This document shows, one piece after another, positions 49,683-58,360 of a stretch of DNA of 64,000 nucleotides. The translations under genes and the position numbers were made by a program. Source of the DNA: Sabulitectum sp036743055 (lineage in GTDB: Bacteria; Fermentibacterota; Fermentibacteria; Fermentibacterales; JCC-6); assembly GCA_036743055.1 (NCBI GenBank), contig DAINQE010000006.1, positions 1-64,000 on the forward strand, given 5' to 3'. Each line of letters begins with the position of its first letter. Position 1 is the stretch's first letter. The notes beneath the pieces are model-generated. The model saw nothing but the letters and a program-made list of their open reading frames with translations, was not told the DNA's origin and searched no databases.

Positions 49683-51794
49683 CTATAGGGGTGACAGCAC
49701 TGTGCAGGAAAGGGGCTGAAGGTCCAGCACCAGCGAGTGGGAAAGGCCGTGGAAAGACTGCTTCGAAGCTTCCATCTCTCCGCTTACAGGCGCTTCGCTG
49801 TGGAAGGCGGTCCTCCATTTTCCCCCATGGGGAATCCCGACCCTGTAGCCCCGGCGCTCCACAGGGGTCATGTTGAACACGCACAGTACAGGGGGGAGGC
49901 CGTCGGCGAAGCGGAGGAAGGAAATTACCGTTGAGTCCCTGTCGGAGAAGTCCACCCAGCGGAAGCCGTCCGGCGAGCAGTCCTTCCTGTGGAACTGGGG
50001 CATTTCCCTTGTGAAACGGTTCAGCGAGGCAACATACCGCTTCATGTGCGGGTCGCCTTCGGGGAGGGGCGCACGGAAGTCCCATTCGTTCTCCAGGGCC
50101 CTTTCACCTCCCATGAAAAGAAGCTGCTTTCCCGGGAAGAACCACTGAAGGGCCAGAAGGGTCCTGAGCTGCCGACCTCTGTCGCCGGGCATCCTGCCCA
50201 GGAGGGAACCCTTGCCGTGTACCACTTCGTCGTGGGAGAGGGGAAGGATGTAGTTCTCGCTCCAGGCGTACACGGCGCTGAATGTGATCCTGTCAAGCAT
50301 GTGCTTCCTGTAAACGGGGTCGGCCTTGAAGAACTCCAGGGTGTCGTTCATCCAGCCCATGTTCCACTTGAAATGGAATCCAAGGCCGCCTGAGGATGGA
50401 GGTCTGGTAACTCCCGGCCAGTCGGTGCTCTCCTCGGCGATCATCACAGCGCCGGGATACTCGGTGCCCACATAATGATTCAGCTCCTTTATGAACTCCA
50501 CCGCGTCGATGTTCTCCCTGCCGCCATGCTGATTGGGCAGCCATTCGCCCTCTTTGCGGGAGTAGTCCAGGTAGAGCATGGACGCCACCGCGTCCATCCT
50601 TATGCCGTCAGCGTGGTATGTGTCCAGCCACTGGAATGCGCTTGCGAAAAGGAAGTTGCGCACCTCGTTCCTGCCGTAGTTGAAGATCAGGGTGTTCCAG
50701 TCGGGGTGGTAGCCCTTCCTGGGATCCTCGTGTTCGTAGAGGCATGTGCCGTCGAAGCGGGCCAGTGCCCAGGCGTCGGCGGGGAAGTGGGCCGGTGGCC
50801 AGTCGAGTATGACTCCTATTCCCTGTGCGTGGCAGCTGTCCACGAACCGGCAGAAATCCTCCGGCCTGCCCATTCTGCTGGTGGGGGCCAGGAACCCTGT
50901 GACCTGGTAGCCCCAGGAGTCGTCGAAGGGATGCTCCATGACCGGAAGGAGTTCGATGTGGGTGAAGCCCATGTCCCTCACATAGGGGATGAGCCAGTTC
51001 GAAAGGTCACTCCAGGTGCAGAAATCATGACCCCGCCTGGTCCAGGAGGGGGCGTGAACCTCATAAATGGACATGGGTTCCGTGAAAGGATCCCTGCTCC
51101 TCCTTTTTTCCATCCACTCACCGTCGGACCACTGAAAGGAGAAGGGATCCGATATCATGGAGGAGTTGGCGGGCCTCTTCTCGAAGCAGGTGGCGTAGGG
51201 ATCCGACTTTTCCAGCACCGTTCCGTCGGCGGCGGTTATCACGAACCTGTAGTAGTCCCCGGGCCCGGCGTCGGGCAGGAAAAGCTCCCAGACCCCGCTG
51301 GACCCAAGGCTCCTCATGGGGTGCCTCCTCCGGTCCCAGTCGTTGAAAGAGCCTGTCAGGCTCACCGCCCTGGCGTTGGGGGCCCACACCGTAAAGAGTG
51401 TGCCACTTGTCTCCCCGGCGGTCCATGTCCTGGCTCCCATGAGCCTGTGAAGCTGACGGTGCTTTCCAGCGCTGAAAAGGTGAAGGTCAAGCTCCCCCGG
51501 CTGGGGCAGGAAGGAATAGGGATCAGCGGTCTCCCAGGAGGAACCGTTCTCCAGGGTGAAACGCAGCCTGTACGCGAAGAAGTCGGATGGCCCGGGGGTT
51601 TCCCAGGTGAATATTCCGCCCGGATCGGCTTTTTTCATCACCTTCACGCCCAGATGTGAGACCAGTTCCACCTTCGAAGCGCCGGGGCAGAGGGCCCTGA
51701 CCTCTATGCCCTCACCCTTCCTGTGCATTCCCAGGATGGAGTGGGGGCTGGCGCATGAGCCACTGAGAAGCGCGCTCTTCTCGCTTCCGGTCAT
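49683..51794 (-). CDS. glgB: 1,4-alpha-glucan branching enzyme
   Basis: GlgB adds alpha-1,6 branches to glycogen. It is 703 residues, with the N-terminal carbohydrate-binding modules, a GH13 barrel and a C-terminal beta domain. The first module ends near residue 110; the second holds LFTVWAPNARAVSLTGSFNDWD. Active-site regions are ILDWPPAHFP, GIRMDAVASMLY (nucleophile Asp near residue 398), MIAEESTDWPGV (acid/base Glu near 451), and LPLSHDEVVHGKGSL. The usual FMGGEFGQ reads FMGGERAL, a local change outside the catalytic residues. No other glycogen gene is adjacent. It starts 1 bp after the mgtE stop. Confidence 0.95.
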   Translation of the reverse strand: MTGSEKSALLSGSCASPHSILGMHRKGEGIEVRALCPGASKVELVSHLGVKVMKKADPGGIFTWETPGPSDFFAYRLRFTLENGSSWETADPYSFLPQPGELDLHLFSAGKHRQLHRLMGARTWTAGETSGTLFTVWAPNARAVSLTGSFNDWDRRRHPMRSLGSSGVWELFLPDAGPGDYYRFVITAADGTVLEKSDPYATCFEKRPANSSMISDPFSFQWSDGEWMEKRRSRDPFTEPMSIYEVHAPSWTRRGHDFCTWSDLSNWLIPYVRDMGFTHIELLPVMEHPFDDSWGYQVTGFLAPTSRMGRPEDFCRFVDSCHAQGIGVILDWPPAHFPADAWALARFDGTCLYEHEDPRKGYHPDWNTLIFNYGRNEVRNFLFASAFQWLDTYHADGIRMDAVASMLYLDYSRKEGEWLPNQHGGRENIDAVEFIKELNHYVGTEYPGAVMIAEESTDWPGVTRPPSSGGLGFHFKWNMGWMNDTLEFFKADPVYRKHMLDRITFSAVYAWSENYILPLSHDEVVHGKGSLLGRMPGDRGRQLRTLLALQWFFPGKQLLFMGGERALENEWDFRAPLPEGDPHMKRYVASLNRFTREMPQFHRKDCSPDGFRWVDFSDRDSTVISFLRFADGLPPVLCVFNMTPVERRGYRVGIPHGGKWRTAFHSEAPVSGEMEASKQSFHGLSHSLVLDLQPLSCTVLSPL

Positions 51795-51795
51795 G

Positions 51796-53154
51796 TCAGG
51801 TTATCATGGCCATGGCCAGGCCCAGCAGAAGGAGATAACCTATGGAGTCGGTGCACGCCGTAAGGAGTATGTTGCTTCCCAGGGCCGGGTCCCGGCCCAT
51901 TGCCCTGAGGGTGAGGGGAATGCCTGCACCCAGAAGACCGGCGAGTCCCATGTTGGCCACCATGGAGATGAGTATCACAAGGCCCAGCCTCAGGGCCAGG
52001 GCGGTGTCGCCGGCGGTGGTGAAGGCCACCACCGAGGCCACGGTTCCCGCCACGAGACCCATCAGCAGACCCAGGCTGGATTCCTTCATGATGGCCTTTC
52101 CGGCGCTGGAGAAGTCCAGCTCTCCCAGGGCGATGGCCCTTGTGATCACCACGAGGGACTGGTTGCCGATGTTGCCCCCCATCCCGGCCACCACAGGCAT
52201 GAAGGCGGCGATGGTGGCCACCTGGGCGATGGTCCCCTCGAAGGCGCGTACTACGGTTGAAGCAACGAAGGCGGTGACCAGGTTCACCAGTATCCAGGGG
52301 AACCTCTGCCGGAAGGCGGTGGGAACAGGGGTGAAGACGCTGTCCTCCTCCGAGAGGCCGGCCATGCGGAACATGTCCTCGGTGGCTTCCTTTTCCAGTA
52401 CGTCGAAGAGGGAATCTCCCGGTATCACTCCCAGGAGATGGTGATTGTCGTCCACCACTGGCACCGCCATTATGTCGTACTTGCGGGCGATTGCGGCTGC
52501 TTCCTCACGGTCGTCGGTGGCGTCCACGGTGAAGGGGTCTTCCACCATGAGCTCCCTTATTGACGTGTCCGGGGGGCAGGTGACCAGCCTCCTCAGGGGG
52601 ACCACCCCCAGGAGCCTGCGGTCTTCGTCGGTGACATACACATAGAATGGAACGTCGACGTCCTCGCTCTGCCCCCGTATGCGTTCCACTGCCTCGCTGG
52701 CGGTTATGTCGGGAAGGATGGACATGTAGCTCGAGGCCATGTACTGACCGGATGAGTCCTCAGGGTAGATGAGCAGCTGCTCTATCCTGTACCTGGTCGC
52801 CCCGGGAAGCAGGTTGAGTATGGGCTCGTGTCTCTGGGGCTCAATCCTGGAGAGGAACTGAAGGGCGTCGTTGGGATCCTGCCTCTTGAGTATCCTGGCT
52901 ATGCTCCCGTCGTCAAGCTCGTCGAGAACTTCTGTGAGCAGGGAATCAGGAAGCTCCGAGAGAACGTCGCCGGCCTTCAGCTGGTTGAACAGAAGGTCCA
53001 CCAGCATCCGGGTCTCCGACGGAGTAAGGCTAACGGAGAACAGGTCGGCGATGTCCGCCGGGTGGATCTTGCTTATGGCCACCGCCGCCCTGCCCGTGGC
53101 CTTCTGGGCCAGGAGTTTCCTTATGTAGTTCAGCTGTGCGGGTGTAATGGCCAC
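51796..53154 (-). CDS. mgtE: MgtE magnesium transporter
   Basis: This encodes 452 residues. The cytoplasmic N domain (ADIADLFSVSLTPSETRML and helical repeats), two CBS domains (SSYMSILPDITASEAVERIR ... VVPLRRL and IRELMVEDPFTVDATD ... LLGVIPGDSLFDVL), a connecting helix, and five membrane helices are all present. The pore signature PVVAGMGGNIGNQSLVVITR is intact. In known MgtE the CBS domains close the pore when Mg is high. The start is a GTG at 53154 with only a weak site upstream. A 13-codon open frame and a hairpin separate it from the DUF4870-like gene. Confidence 0.95.
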   Translation of the reverse strand: MAITPAQLNYIRKLLAQKATGRAAVAISKIHPADIADLFSVSLTPSETRMLVDLLFNQLKAGDVLSELPDSLLTEVLDELDDGSIARILKRQDPNDALQFLSRIEPQRHEPILNLLPGATRYRIEQLLIYPEDSSGQYMASSYMSILPDITASEAVERIRGQSEDVDVPFYVYVTDEDRRLLGVVPLRRLVTCPPDTSIRELMVEDPFTVDATDDREEAAAIARKYDIMAVPVVDDNHHLLGVIPGDSLFDVLEKEATEDMFRMAGLSEEDSVFTPVPTAFRQRFPWILVNLVTAFVASTVVRAFEGTIAQVATIAAFMPVVAGMGGNIGNQSLVVITRAIALGELDFSSAGKAIMKESSLGLLMGLVAGTVASVVAFTTAGDTALALRLGLVILISMVANMGLAGLLGAGIPLTLRAMGRDPALGSNILLTACTDSIGYLLLLGLAMAMIT

Positions 53155-53178
53155 TGTCGCTTCCCGTTCCCGTCCCTG

Positions 53179-53220
53179 CTAGTCGCCGTCCGGCCTGCAG
53201 ATGTTGAATGTCCCAGCCAT
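53179..53220 (-). CDS. Possible 13-residue leader peptide before mgtE
   Basis: A short frame (MAGTFNICRPDGD) with a good AAGGGG site 6-8 bases upstream ends 24 bases before the mgtE GTG. It is too small to judge by composition. It could be a regulatory leader peptide, as some Mg transporters have, or chance. Confidence 0.3.
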   Translation of the reverse strand: MAGTFNICRPDGD

Positions 53221-53240
53221 ATGAATCCCCTTAAAAGATG

Positions 53241-53264
53241 GGGGGGCGATAAAAACCGCCCCCC
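53241..53264 (-). terminator. GC-rich hairpin between DUF4870-like gene and mgtE
   Basis: Eight-base arms (53241-53248, 53257-53264) enclose an A-rich loop. On the minus strand it lies 21 bp past the DUF4870-like stop and is followed by ATCTTTTAA, a poor T-run, so it may be a terminator or an attenuator in front of mgtE. Confidence 0.6.
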
Positions 53265-53285
53265 GGGAGAAAAAAGCCGCTGACT

Positions 53286-53678
53286 TTATTCTACATCCGG
53301 TGAACCGGGGGCCTGAGGAGCGGCAGAGGTGGCTTCTTCTGGCTTCAGAAGGTTGAGCTTGAATGCATATTCCCCGATTAGGGGAAGAGGCTTGACCAAG
53401 CCTTTAAAGCCATTCATGAGTCCAATAATGAAGAGTATGAATAGGCCAATACAAGCAAGAATGAAGACTATCTGCCCAAGGATGGGGATGACATTAAGGA
53501 TTCCTGCCGCAATACCTATAAGGGACATTAAGAGGCTTTGCTGTGCATGATACACAACATACTTGTTTTCCTTACTAGTTAAAAAAGCGATGAGGAATCC
53601 AACTATACCAAAGTAGGCGATTCCGCCCATGGTTTTTCCCTCTTCGATCTCCTTGGTGGAGATTCCATACTCAGCCAT
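53286..53678 (-). CDS. DUF4870-like small membrane protein
   Basis: This encodes 130 residues. After a short polar start (MAEYGISTKEIEEGKTMG) come about three hydrophobic segments: GIAYFGIVGFLIAFLT, LLMSLIGIAAGILNVIPILG and IVFILACIGLFILFIIGLM. YVVYHAQQSLL between the first two is typical of the DUF4870/Tic20-like group of small membrane proteins. The function of the family is unknown. A ribosome-binding GAGG lies just before the ATG. The gene is A/T-richer than the operons on both sides. Confidence 0.8.
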   Translation of the reverse strand: MAEYGISTKEIEEGKTMGGIAYFGIVGFLIAFLTSKENKYVVYHAQQSLLMSLIGIAAGILNVIPILGQIVFILACIGLFILFIIGLMNGFKGLVKPLPLIGEYAFKLNLLKPEEATSAAPQAPGSPDVE

Positions 53679-53816
53679 GATTACCTCCTCAAAAACAAGA
53701 GTTGAAACTCCGTCTCACATGCACCTAAAAGCACATGGCAACATCTTGCGAAATTAGAGCTTTGTCAACCTCCTTGATTGCATGACAAGCATTGGAAACT
53801 TTGTATCATCAAATGA

Positions 53817-54233
53817 TTAGAATCTAAACGCCCCATCTTCTCCTGAGTTGTATTTTGCATCAAACTTACTATCGTCCATTGTAAGATACACAATACCTTC
53901 AATTAGCCCCATTAATGAAGGCACGTATGTCCAGCAAAAAAGTAAATATACAATACCCCAGCCCCAACTTCCCAAGTAGAACTTGTGTATACCTAAACCT
54001 CCAAGAAAAATAGCCCAAAGACCTGCGGCAGTTTTAGTTTTGTAATTGCTTCCAACAGAGTTTGCCTTGGATTTTCCAAGAGAAACCCCGCAACTTGTGC
54101 ATACTATTTGTTCTGGGTTTGTCTTTGCACCACAATTGTAACAAAAATTACGCTTAAGCTTTGGTGGTAAGCCACAGCCAGTACAAGCAATGGCTTTCTC
54201 ATCAATCTGAGCTGCACAGTTTGAGCAATGCAT
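53817..54233 (-). CDS. TM2-domain protein with two zinc ribbons
   Basis: This encodes 138 residues. Two N-terminal zinc ribbons provide eight Cys (CSNC ... CTGC and CYNC ... CTSC). A TM2 domain follows: GLWAIFLGGLGIHKFYLG, then a Trp/Gly turn, then a second helix and YVPSLMGLIEGIVYL. TM2 proteins are widespread small membrane proteins of unclear role; the conserved GGLGIHKFYLG segment is diagnostic. The gene is strongly A/T-rich, unlike its surroundings, which suggests recent transfer. No operon partner is obvious. Confidence 0.88.
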   Translation of the reverse strand: MHCSNCAAQIDEKAIACTGCGLPPKLKRNFCYNCGAKTNPEQIVCTSCGVSLGKSKANSVGSNYKTKTAAGLWAIFLGGLGIHKFYLGSWGWGIVYLLFCWTYVPSLMGLIEGIVYLTMDDSKFDAKYNSGEDGAFRF

Positions 54234-54400
54234 TTTCTCCTCCTGGTCTCGAGTTTGCTTTCTAGTTACCTAAGGTTGCTGTGATTTCTTCTATGAGTCT
54301 TACCAATTGATGCATACATTTCTTGTTGAACCGTGTCAATGAGCGAGATAAATCTCTATTTCAAGAATGCGTACAGAGGTGCTTGCTTAATTCCAATACT

Positions 54401-54844
54401 ATGAGCATGATACAGACGCTGGAAAGGAAGAATGTGGAAGGTATAAGAGAACCAGTTGTGTCCGACGATGTTCTGACCCTTGTATCGGTCTTTCACTACG
54501 TGTATGGAGGGTTTCAGATCCTGCTTTCCCTCATCGGGGTGCTGTACATCGTCATGGGCATACTCATGGGAACGGGAACGCTGGGCACCGCCAAGTCTCC
54601 CCCTCCTCCAGAGGCTATGGGCTGGATATTCGGCGCCATTGGTGTGATCATCACCGTGTTCTGTCTCACCCTGGGAGCAATGTCGATAAAGGCCGGTACG
54701 AACATCCGCAGAAGGCGGAACCGTATGTTCTGTATCGTGGTTGATGCTATATTATGCCTGATGGTCCCGTTCGGAACCATTGTAGGTGTATTCGGGTTAG
54801 TAATGTTGACAAGACCGGAGGCGGCCGAGGAATTCACGGGGTAG
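54401..54844 (+). CDS. Four-helix membrane protein of an uncharacterised family
   Basis: This encodes about 147 residues from the ATG at 54401; no convincing ribosome-binding site exists there, and a TTG at 54323 would add 26 polar residues. The body matches a family common in planctomycetes and relatives: a short polar head (LTLVSVFHYVYGGFQ), two helices, the LTLGAMSIKAGTNIRRRRNR turn, and a last helix starting FCIVVDAILCLMVPFGTIVG and ending VMLTRP. Function is unknown. It precedes the PilZ gene by 18 bp and may be in the same transcript. Confidence 0.75.
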   Translation: MSMIQTLERKNVEGIREPVVSDDVLTLVSVFHYVYGGFQILLSLIGVLYIVMGILMGTGTLGTAKSPPPPEAMGWIFGAIGVIITVFCLTLGAMSIKAGTNIRRRRNRMFCIVVDAILCLMVPFGTIVGVFGLVMLTRPEAAEEFTG

Positions 54845-54862
54845 GGGTAGGAAAGAGCTCAA

Positions 54863-55192
54863 TTGGAACAGGAACGAATCTCCGAGAAAAGACGGGAACA
54901 GCGGTACCAGGGAGCCATTGACGTTGTGATAGGCACCCAGGGAATGCCCGGCAGGCCGGTCACCGCGCTTAACGTAAGCGCTTCCGGTCTGTACTGCGTC
55001 TGCGACGAACCCCTGGGAGACCTTACCAGGGTTGACGTATCCATCAATCTCGACGACCATCAGGTCATGGCCAGGGCGGTGGTGATACGAGAGGAGGAAC
55101 TTCCCGACGGTAACTGGGGTATAGGTTTGTTCTTCACCCGGATAAGGTTCGAGGACAGGCAGCTTTTTGCCAGCTATGTGAACGGGGAGTGA
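54863..55192 (+). CDS. PilZ-domain protein, probable c-di-GMP receptor
   Basis: This encodes 109 residues from a TTG at 54863. The PilZ signature RxxxR is present in EKRREQRYQ, and the second motif, usually D/NxSxxG, reads NVSASG. The strands then run to IGLFFTRIRFEDRQLFASYV. With both motifs intact it probably binds cyclic-di-GMP, which the GGDEF protein at 1423 might make. It has no other domain, so it acts through a partner. The PorV-like gene follows 6 bp later. Confidence 0.85.
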   Translation: MEQERISEKRREQRYQGAIDVVIGTQGMPGRPVTALNVSASGLYCVCDEPLGDLTRVDVSINLDDHQVMARAVVIREEELPDGNWGIGLFFTRIRFEDRQLFASYVNGE

Positions 55193-55198
55193 TTCACT

Positions 55199-56284
55199 GT
55201 GAAAAAGACCACGGCGGTTCTTCTGGCGGCTATGGCCGTGCCTGCACTTGCCGACAAGTACGCAGGCGAGTTCATGTACATCGGAGCAGGGGCCAGGGCC
55301 CTGGCCATGGGTGGTGCGTTCGCGGCGGTGGCCGACGACATTTCCGCAGCCTACTGGAACCCCGCAGGTCTTCCATCCGCTGACAGAAGGTCCGCGGCAT
55401 TCATGCACTCCGAACGGTTCGGTGGTCTCATCTCCTACGATTACCTGGCATACTCGCAGGAATACGCCGGCGACGTGTATGCCGCCAGTTTCTTCCGCAC
55501 CGATGCAGGCAAGATAGCCGATACCAGCGACCTTCAGTGGTACGACACCGGCTCCGACGGCGTTTTCGGCGAGGACGGCACCGGAGAACCCGGTGATTCA
55601 GGGAACGACGACTTCGACCCCTCCACCAACCCCGACGGCACCGAGGGCAACGGAGAATGGGACCCCGGGGAGGAACTCATATACGACGAGGGCCGCATCA
55701 CCTGGGACAGCGCTTCGGACAACGCCCTTTACCTTTCATGGGGCAGGGAGCTCTCCGATCAGCTTGCAGTGGGGGCAACCTCGAAGATCATATATCGCAA
55801 GCTCATGACCTACAGCGCCTGGGGAGTGGGCCTCGACGCAGGAGTGAAGTGGTCACCCACCGAATCCTTCGCAGTGGGCCTGAACCTGCAGGACGCCTTC
55901 GGAACATGGATGTTCTGGGATTCAGGGGTCACGGAAAGCGTTTCTCCCACTGCGAAGCTGGGCGCATCCTTCACATGGCCGGTCTCCAGGTTCCACTCGG
56001 TGATAACCTTCGCCGCCGACGGCGACTTCAGGTTCGAGGGCAGGGAGTACGCGGCCCAGTACAGCATCCCGGGGGCAGGCATAAGCCTCGACACCCATCT
56101 CGGTGCGGAACTCATGATTAAGAACACCGTGGGAATACGGCTGGGTTCCAGCGAGGGCAACATGACCGCCGGACTGGGCTTCACGGTTCCCATAAGCGGT
56201 TATCCCGTTTCCCTGGATTACGCCTGGCTCAGCCACGACCAGCTCGATAACACCCACCGCATCTCCGCAGGAGTGGGATTCTAG
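55199..56284 (+). CDS. PorV/UPF0164-like outer-membrane beta-barrel
   Basis: This encodes 361 residues from a GTG, with a signal peptide (MKKTTAVLLAAMAVPALA). The family start is clear: YIGAGARALAMGGAFAAVADD followed by AAYWNPAGLP. The rest is alternating strands of a FadL-like barrel ending in RISAGVGF with a C-terminal Phe. An acidic loop near residues 120-170 (Asp/Gly/Glu-rich) may bind calcium. PorV-type proteins shuttle cargo with C-terminal sorting domains in type IX secretion; at least three proteins with such tails are encoded here. No other secretion-machine gene is in the window. Confidence 0.85.
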   Translation: MKKTTAVLLAAMAVPALADKYAGEFMYIGAGARALAMGGAFAAVADDISAAYWNPAGLPSADRRSAAFMHSERFGGLISYDYLAYSQEYAGDVYAASFFRTDAGKIADTSDLQWYDTGSDGVFGEDGTGEPGDSGNDDFDPSTNPDGTEGNGEWDPGEELIYDEGRITWDSASDNALYLSWGRELSDQLAVGATSKIIYRKLMTYSAWGVGLDAGVKWSPTESFAVGLNLQDAFGTWMFWDSGVTESVSPTAKLGASFTWPVSRFHSVITFAADGDFRFEGREYAAQYSIPGAGISLDTHLGAELMIKNTVGIRLGSSEGNMTAGLGFTVPISGYPVSLDYAWLSHDQLDNTHRISAGVGF

Positions 56285-56290
56285 CCCTTA

Positions 56291-56893
56291 ATGGCCTACA
56301 TCGAGGAAATACTCCGCAAGAGCATTCATTTCGGCTCCATCGTAATCCCCATATCGGCGATTTTCTTTCAGCGCCGGGAGATGGTTCTTTTCCTGGCGGC
56401 CCTGGGGGTGGCGCTCTTCCTCGTCGACCTGCTCCGCTCCAGGAACCGGGTGTTTCGAAGGTTCTTCCTGGAACTGTTCGGGAAGGTCCTCAGGGGCAAG
56501 GAGCAGGAGGGCGGAATGGCGGCTTCCACAGTGCTCGTTGCCAGCGCAGCACTTACCATACTCGTGTTCCGCCAGGAGATAGCCGTGGCAGCCCTGGTGT
56601 TCCTTTCCACCGGCGATTCCTTCGCAGCCCTTGTGGGCAGGAAGTTCGGCACCACTCCACTGGTTTCCGGGCGGACGCTGGAGGGGAGCCTCGCAGCGCT
56701 TCTGAGCTGCCTTCTGGTCTCCATTCCCCTGCTTCAGCTCTCCGGCAACATGGGCTGGAGGCTCACACCCCAGGGGCTGGTGGCCGGGGCCATAGCCGCG
56801 ACCCTTGCCGAGCTCTTCGAGGTTCCGCTGGATGACAATCTGAGAATACCCGTATTCGCCGGTCTGGTGATGGAACTGGTGGTTCCCGGGTGA
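56291..56893 (+). CDS. Polyprenol/diacylglycerol kinase-like membrane protein
   Basis: This encodes 200 residues with about six membrane helices. The CTP-transferase-like signature GDSFAALVGRKFG followed by RTLEGSLAALLS matches the SEC59/Dgk1/FolK family, which phosphorylates dolichol, phytol or diacylglycerol. A related CdsA-like fold is possible, but the length favours the kinase group. The lipid substrate is unknown; undecaprenol or another polyprenol would fit an envelope role. The start is 6 bp after the PorV-like gene, and the stop overlaps the miaB start in GTGA. Confidence 0.8.
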   Translation: MAYIEEILRKSIHFGSIVIPISAIFFQRREMVLFLAALGVALFLVDLLRSRNRVFRRFFLELFGKVLRGKEQEGGMAASTVLVASAALTILVFRQEIAVAALVFLSTGDSFAALVGRKFGTTPLVSGRTLEGSLAALLSCLLVSIPLLQLSGNMGWRLTPQGLVAGAIAATLAELFEVPLDDNLRIPVFAGLVMELVVPG

Positions 56894-58188
56894 GGTGCTT
56901 CATAGAGGTCTACGGCTGTCAGATGAACGTGCACGACGCGGAGATACTCTCCGGTATCCTGGGATCGGCGGGGCACCAGATAACAAAGGATCCCGAGGAT
57001 GCGGAAGCGGTGTTCGTCGTGACCTGCGCGGTGAGGGAACACGCCGAAACACGGGCCATGGGGCGGATAACCCACCTGGCAGGCATGGCGGGATGCGGCT
57101 CGAAGCCACTTGTGGCAGTCTGCGGCTGCGTCGCGCAGGAGCATGGGGAGAGGCTTCTGGAGAAGGTGGATGTCATAGACCTGGTGGTGGGGCCCGATGC
57201 CTACCACAGGATACCGGAACTGATGACGGAGGGAGTGAGGACCGCGGAGGTGGACCAGTGCTCCGAGGAATACGAGGACGTAACGCCGGTAAGGACGCAG
57301 TTCCCCCGCGCCTTCGTGAACGTGATGAGGGGGTGCGACAACTACTGCACCTACTGCATCGTACCCTACGTGAGGGGAAGGGAGAGGAGCCGCAGCGCCA
57401 GCGATATAATCTCCGAGGTGAGAAAGCTGGCTGCCGGTGGTTTTCGGGAGGTTACGCTCCTGGGTCAGAACGTGAATTCCTACAGCAGCGGAGACACAGG
57501 CTTTCCGGAACTCCTCGAGATGGTTTCCGACGCCGCGGGCAGTGATTGCTGGGTGCGTTTCGTAACCAGCAATCCCCGGGACCTGACACCCGGGCTCGCC
57601 GAGGTAATGGCTTCCAGGGAAAACATTTGCAATCAGTTCCATCTTCCGGCCCAGTCAGGCAGCGACTCGGTACTGAAGGCCATGAACAGAGGCTATACCC
57701 GAAACGGGTACATGAAGAAGGTTGCCATGCTCAGGGAGCTGATGCCGGACATCGTCATGTCAACTGACATCATAGCTGGTTTTCCCGGGGAGTCCCCCGG
57801 GGATTTTCAGGACACCGTTTCCCTCCTGGAGGAGGTGCGCTTCGACTACGCCTTCCTTTTCAGATACAGCGAGAGGAAGGGAACGGGAGCGCTTAAGCTG
57901 AAACCCCCGGTGCCTGTGAAGGAGAGGCTTTCCAGACTGTCGGTCCTTCAGGAGCTGCAGAGGGAGATCACCATCGAGAGATCGAAGGAGCTTCTGGGGA
58001 GGGAGATGACGGTGCTGGTCACCGGCCCGGCAAGGGTGAAGGGTCAGACGGCGGCGCGAACCAGGGGGAACAGGATGGTGATACTGGAGGGAACAGGGTA
58101 TGAACCCGGCGAAGTGTTCTCCGTGAGGATAACGGGGGCGGACGGCTACACACACTTCGGGATGCCGGTCATTCCTCCAGTTCGCTGA
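56890..58188 (+). CDS. miaB: tRNA-2-methylthio-N6-dimethylallyladenosine synthase
   Basis: MiaB adds a methylthio group to i6A37 of tRNAs. It is 432 residues from a GTG that overlaps the previous stop. The N-terminal auxiliary cluster has Cys in YGCQMN, VTCAVRE and VCGCVAQ. The radical-SAM CxxxCxxC is CDNYCTYC near residue 148, followed by VPYVRGRERSR. The late TDIIAGFPGES and a C-terminal TRAM domain complete it. Related RimO or MtaB differ at these positions. No miaA is present in the window. Its last 20 bp overlap the convergent xseB. Confidence 0.95.
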   Translation: MRCFIEVYGCQMNVHDAEILSGILGSAGHQITKDPEDAEAVFVVTCAVREHAETRAMGRITHLAGMAGCGSKPLVAVCGCVAQEHGERLLEKVDVIDLVVGPDAYHRIPELMTEGVRTAEVDQCSEEYEDVTPVRTQFPRAFVNVMRGCDNYCTYCIVPYVRGRERSRSASDIISEVRKLAAGGFREVTLLGQNVNSYSSGDTGFPELLEMVSDAAGSDCWVRFVTSNPRDLTPGLAEVMASRENICNQFHLPAQSGSDSVLKAMNRGYTRNGYMKKVAMLRELMPDIVMSTDIIAGFPGESPGDFQDTVSLLEEVRFDYAFLFRYSERKGTGALKLKPPVPVKERLSRLSVLQELQREITIERSKELLGREMTVLVTGPARVKGQTAARTRGNRMVILEGTGYEPGEVFSVRITGADGYTHFGMPVIPPVR

Positions 58189-58360
58189 GCATTCCGCTCA
58201 CTGATTCCTCGGTCTTCCTCAGTTTCTCCTTCATTGTCTTTATGAGCATGGAAGCCCTTTCCACAAGGCCTTCAAGCTCTTCCACCGGGCAGTCCTCCCT
58301 GGAGAGCTTCTCCACGATGCCCTTGAGCTCCTCCAGCATTGCGGTGTAGTTCTCGGTCAT
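58169..58360 (-). CDS. xseB: Exodeoxyribonuclease VII small subunit
   Basis: This encodes 63 residues, normal for XseB. It starts within ATGA overlapping the xseA stop. The YTAMLEELKGIVEKLSREDCPVE start, then EELEGLVERASMLI, form the two-helix hairpin that binds XseA. The 3' end overlaps miaB by 20 bp on the opposite strand. Confidence 0.92.
   Translation of the reverse strand: MTENYTAMLEELKGIVEKLSREDCPVEELEGLVERASMLIKTMKEKLRKTEESVSGMLSELEE

Noticed and set aside
50475..51659. 394-residue plus-strand frame opposite glgB
   Set aside because: It is an antisense shadow of glgB with no recognisable domain or ribosome-binding site.
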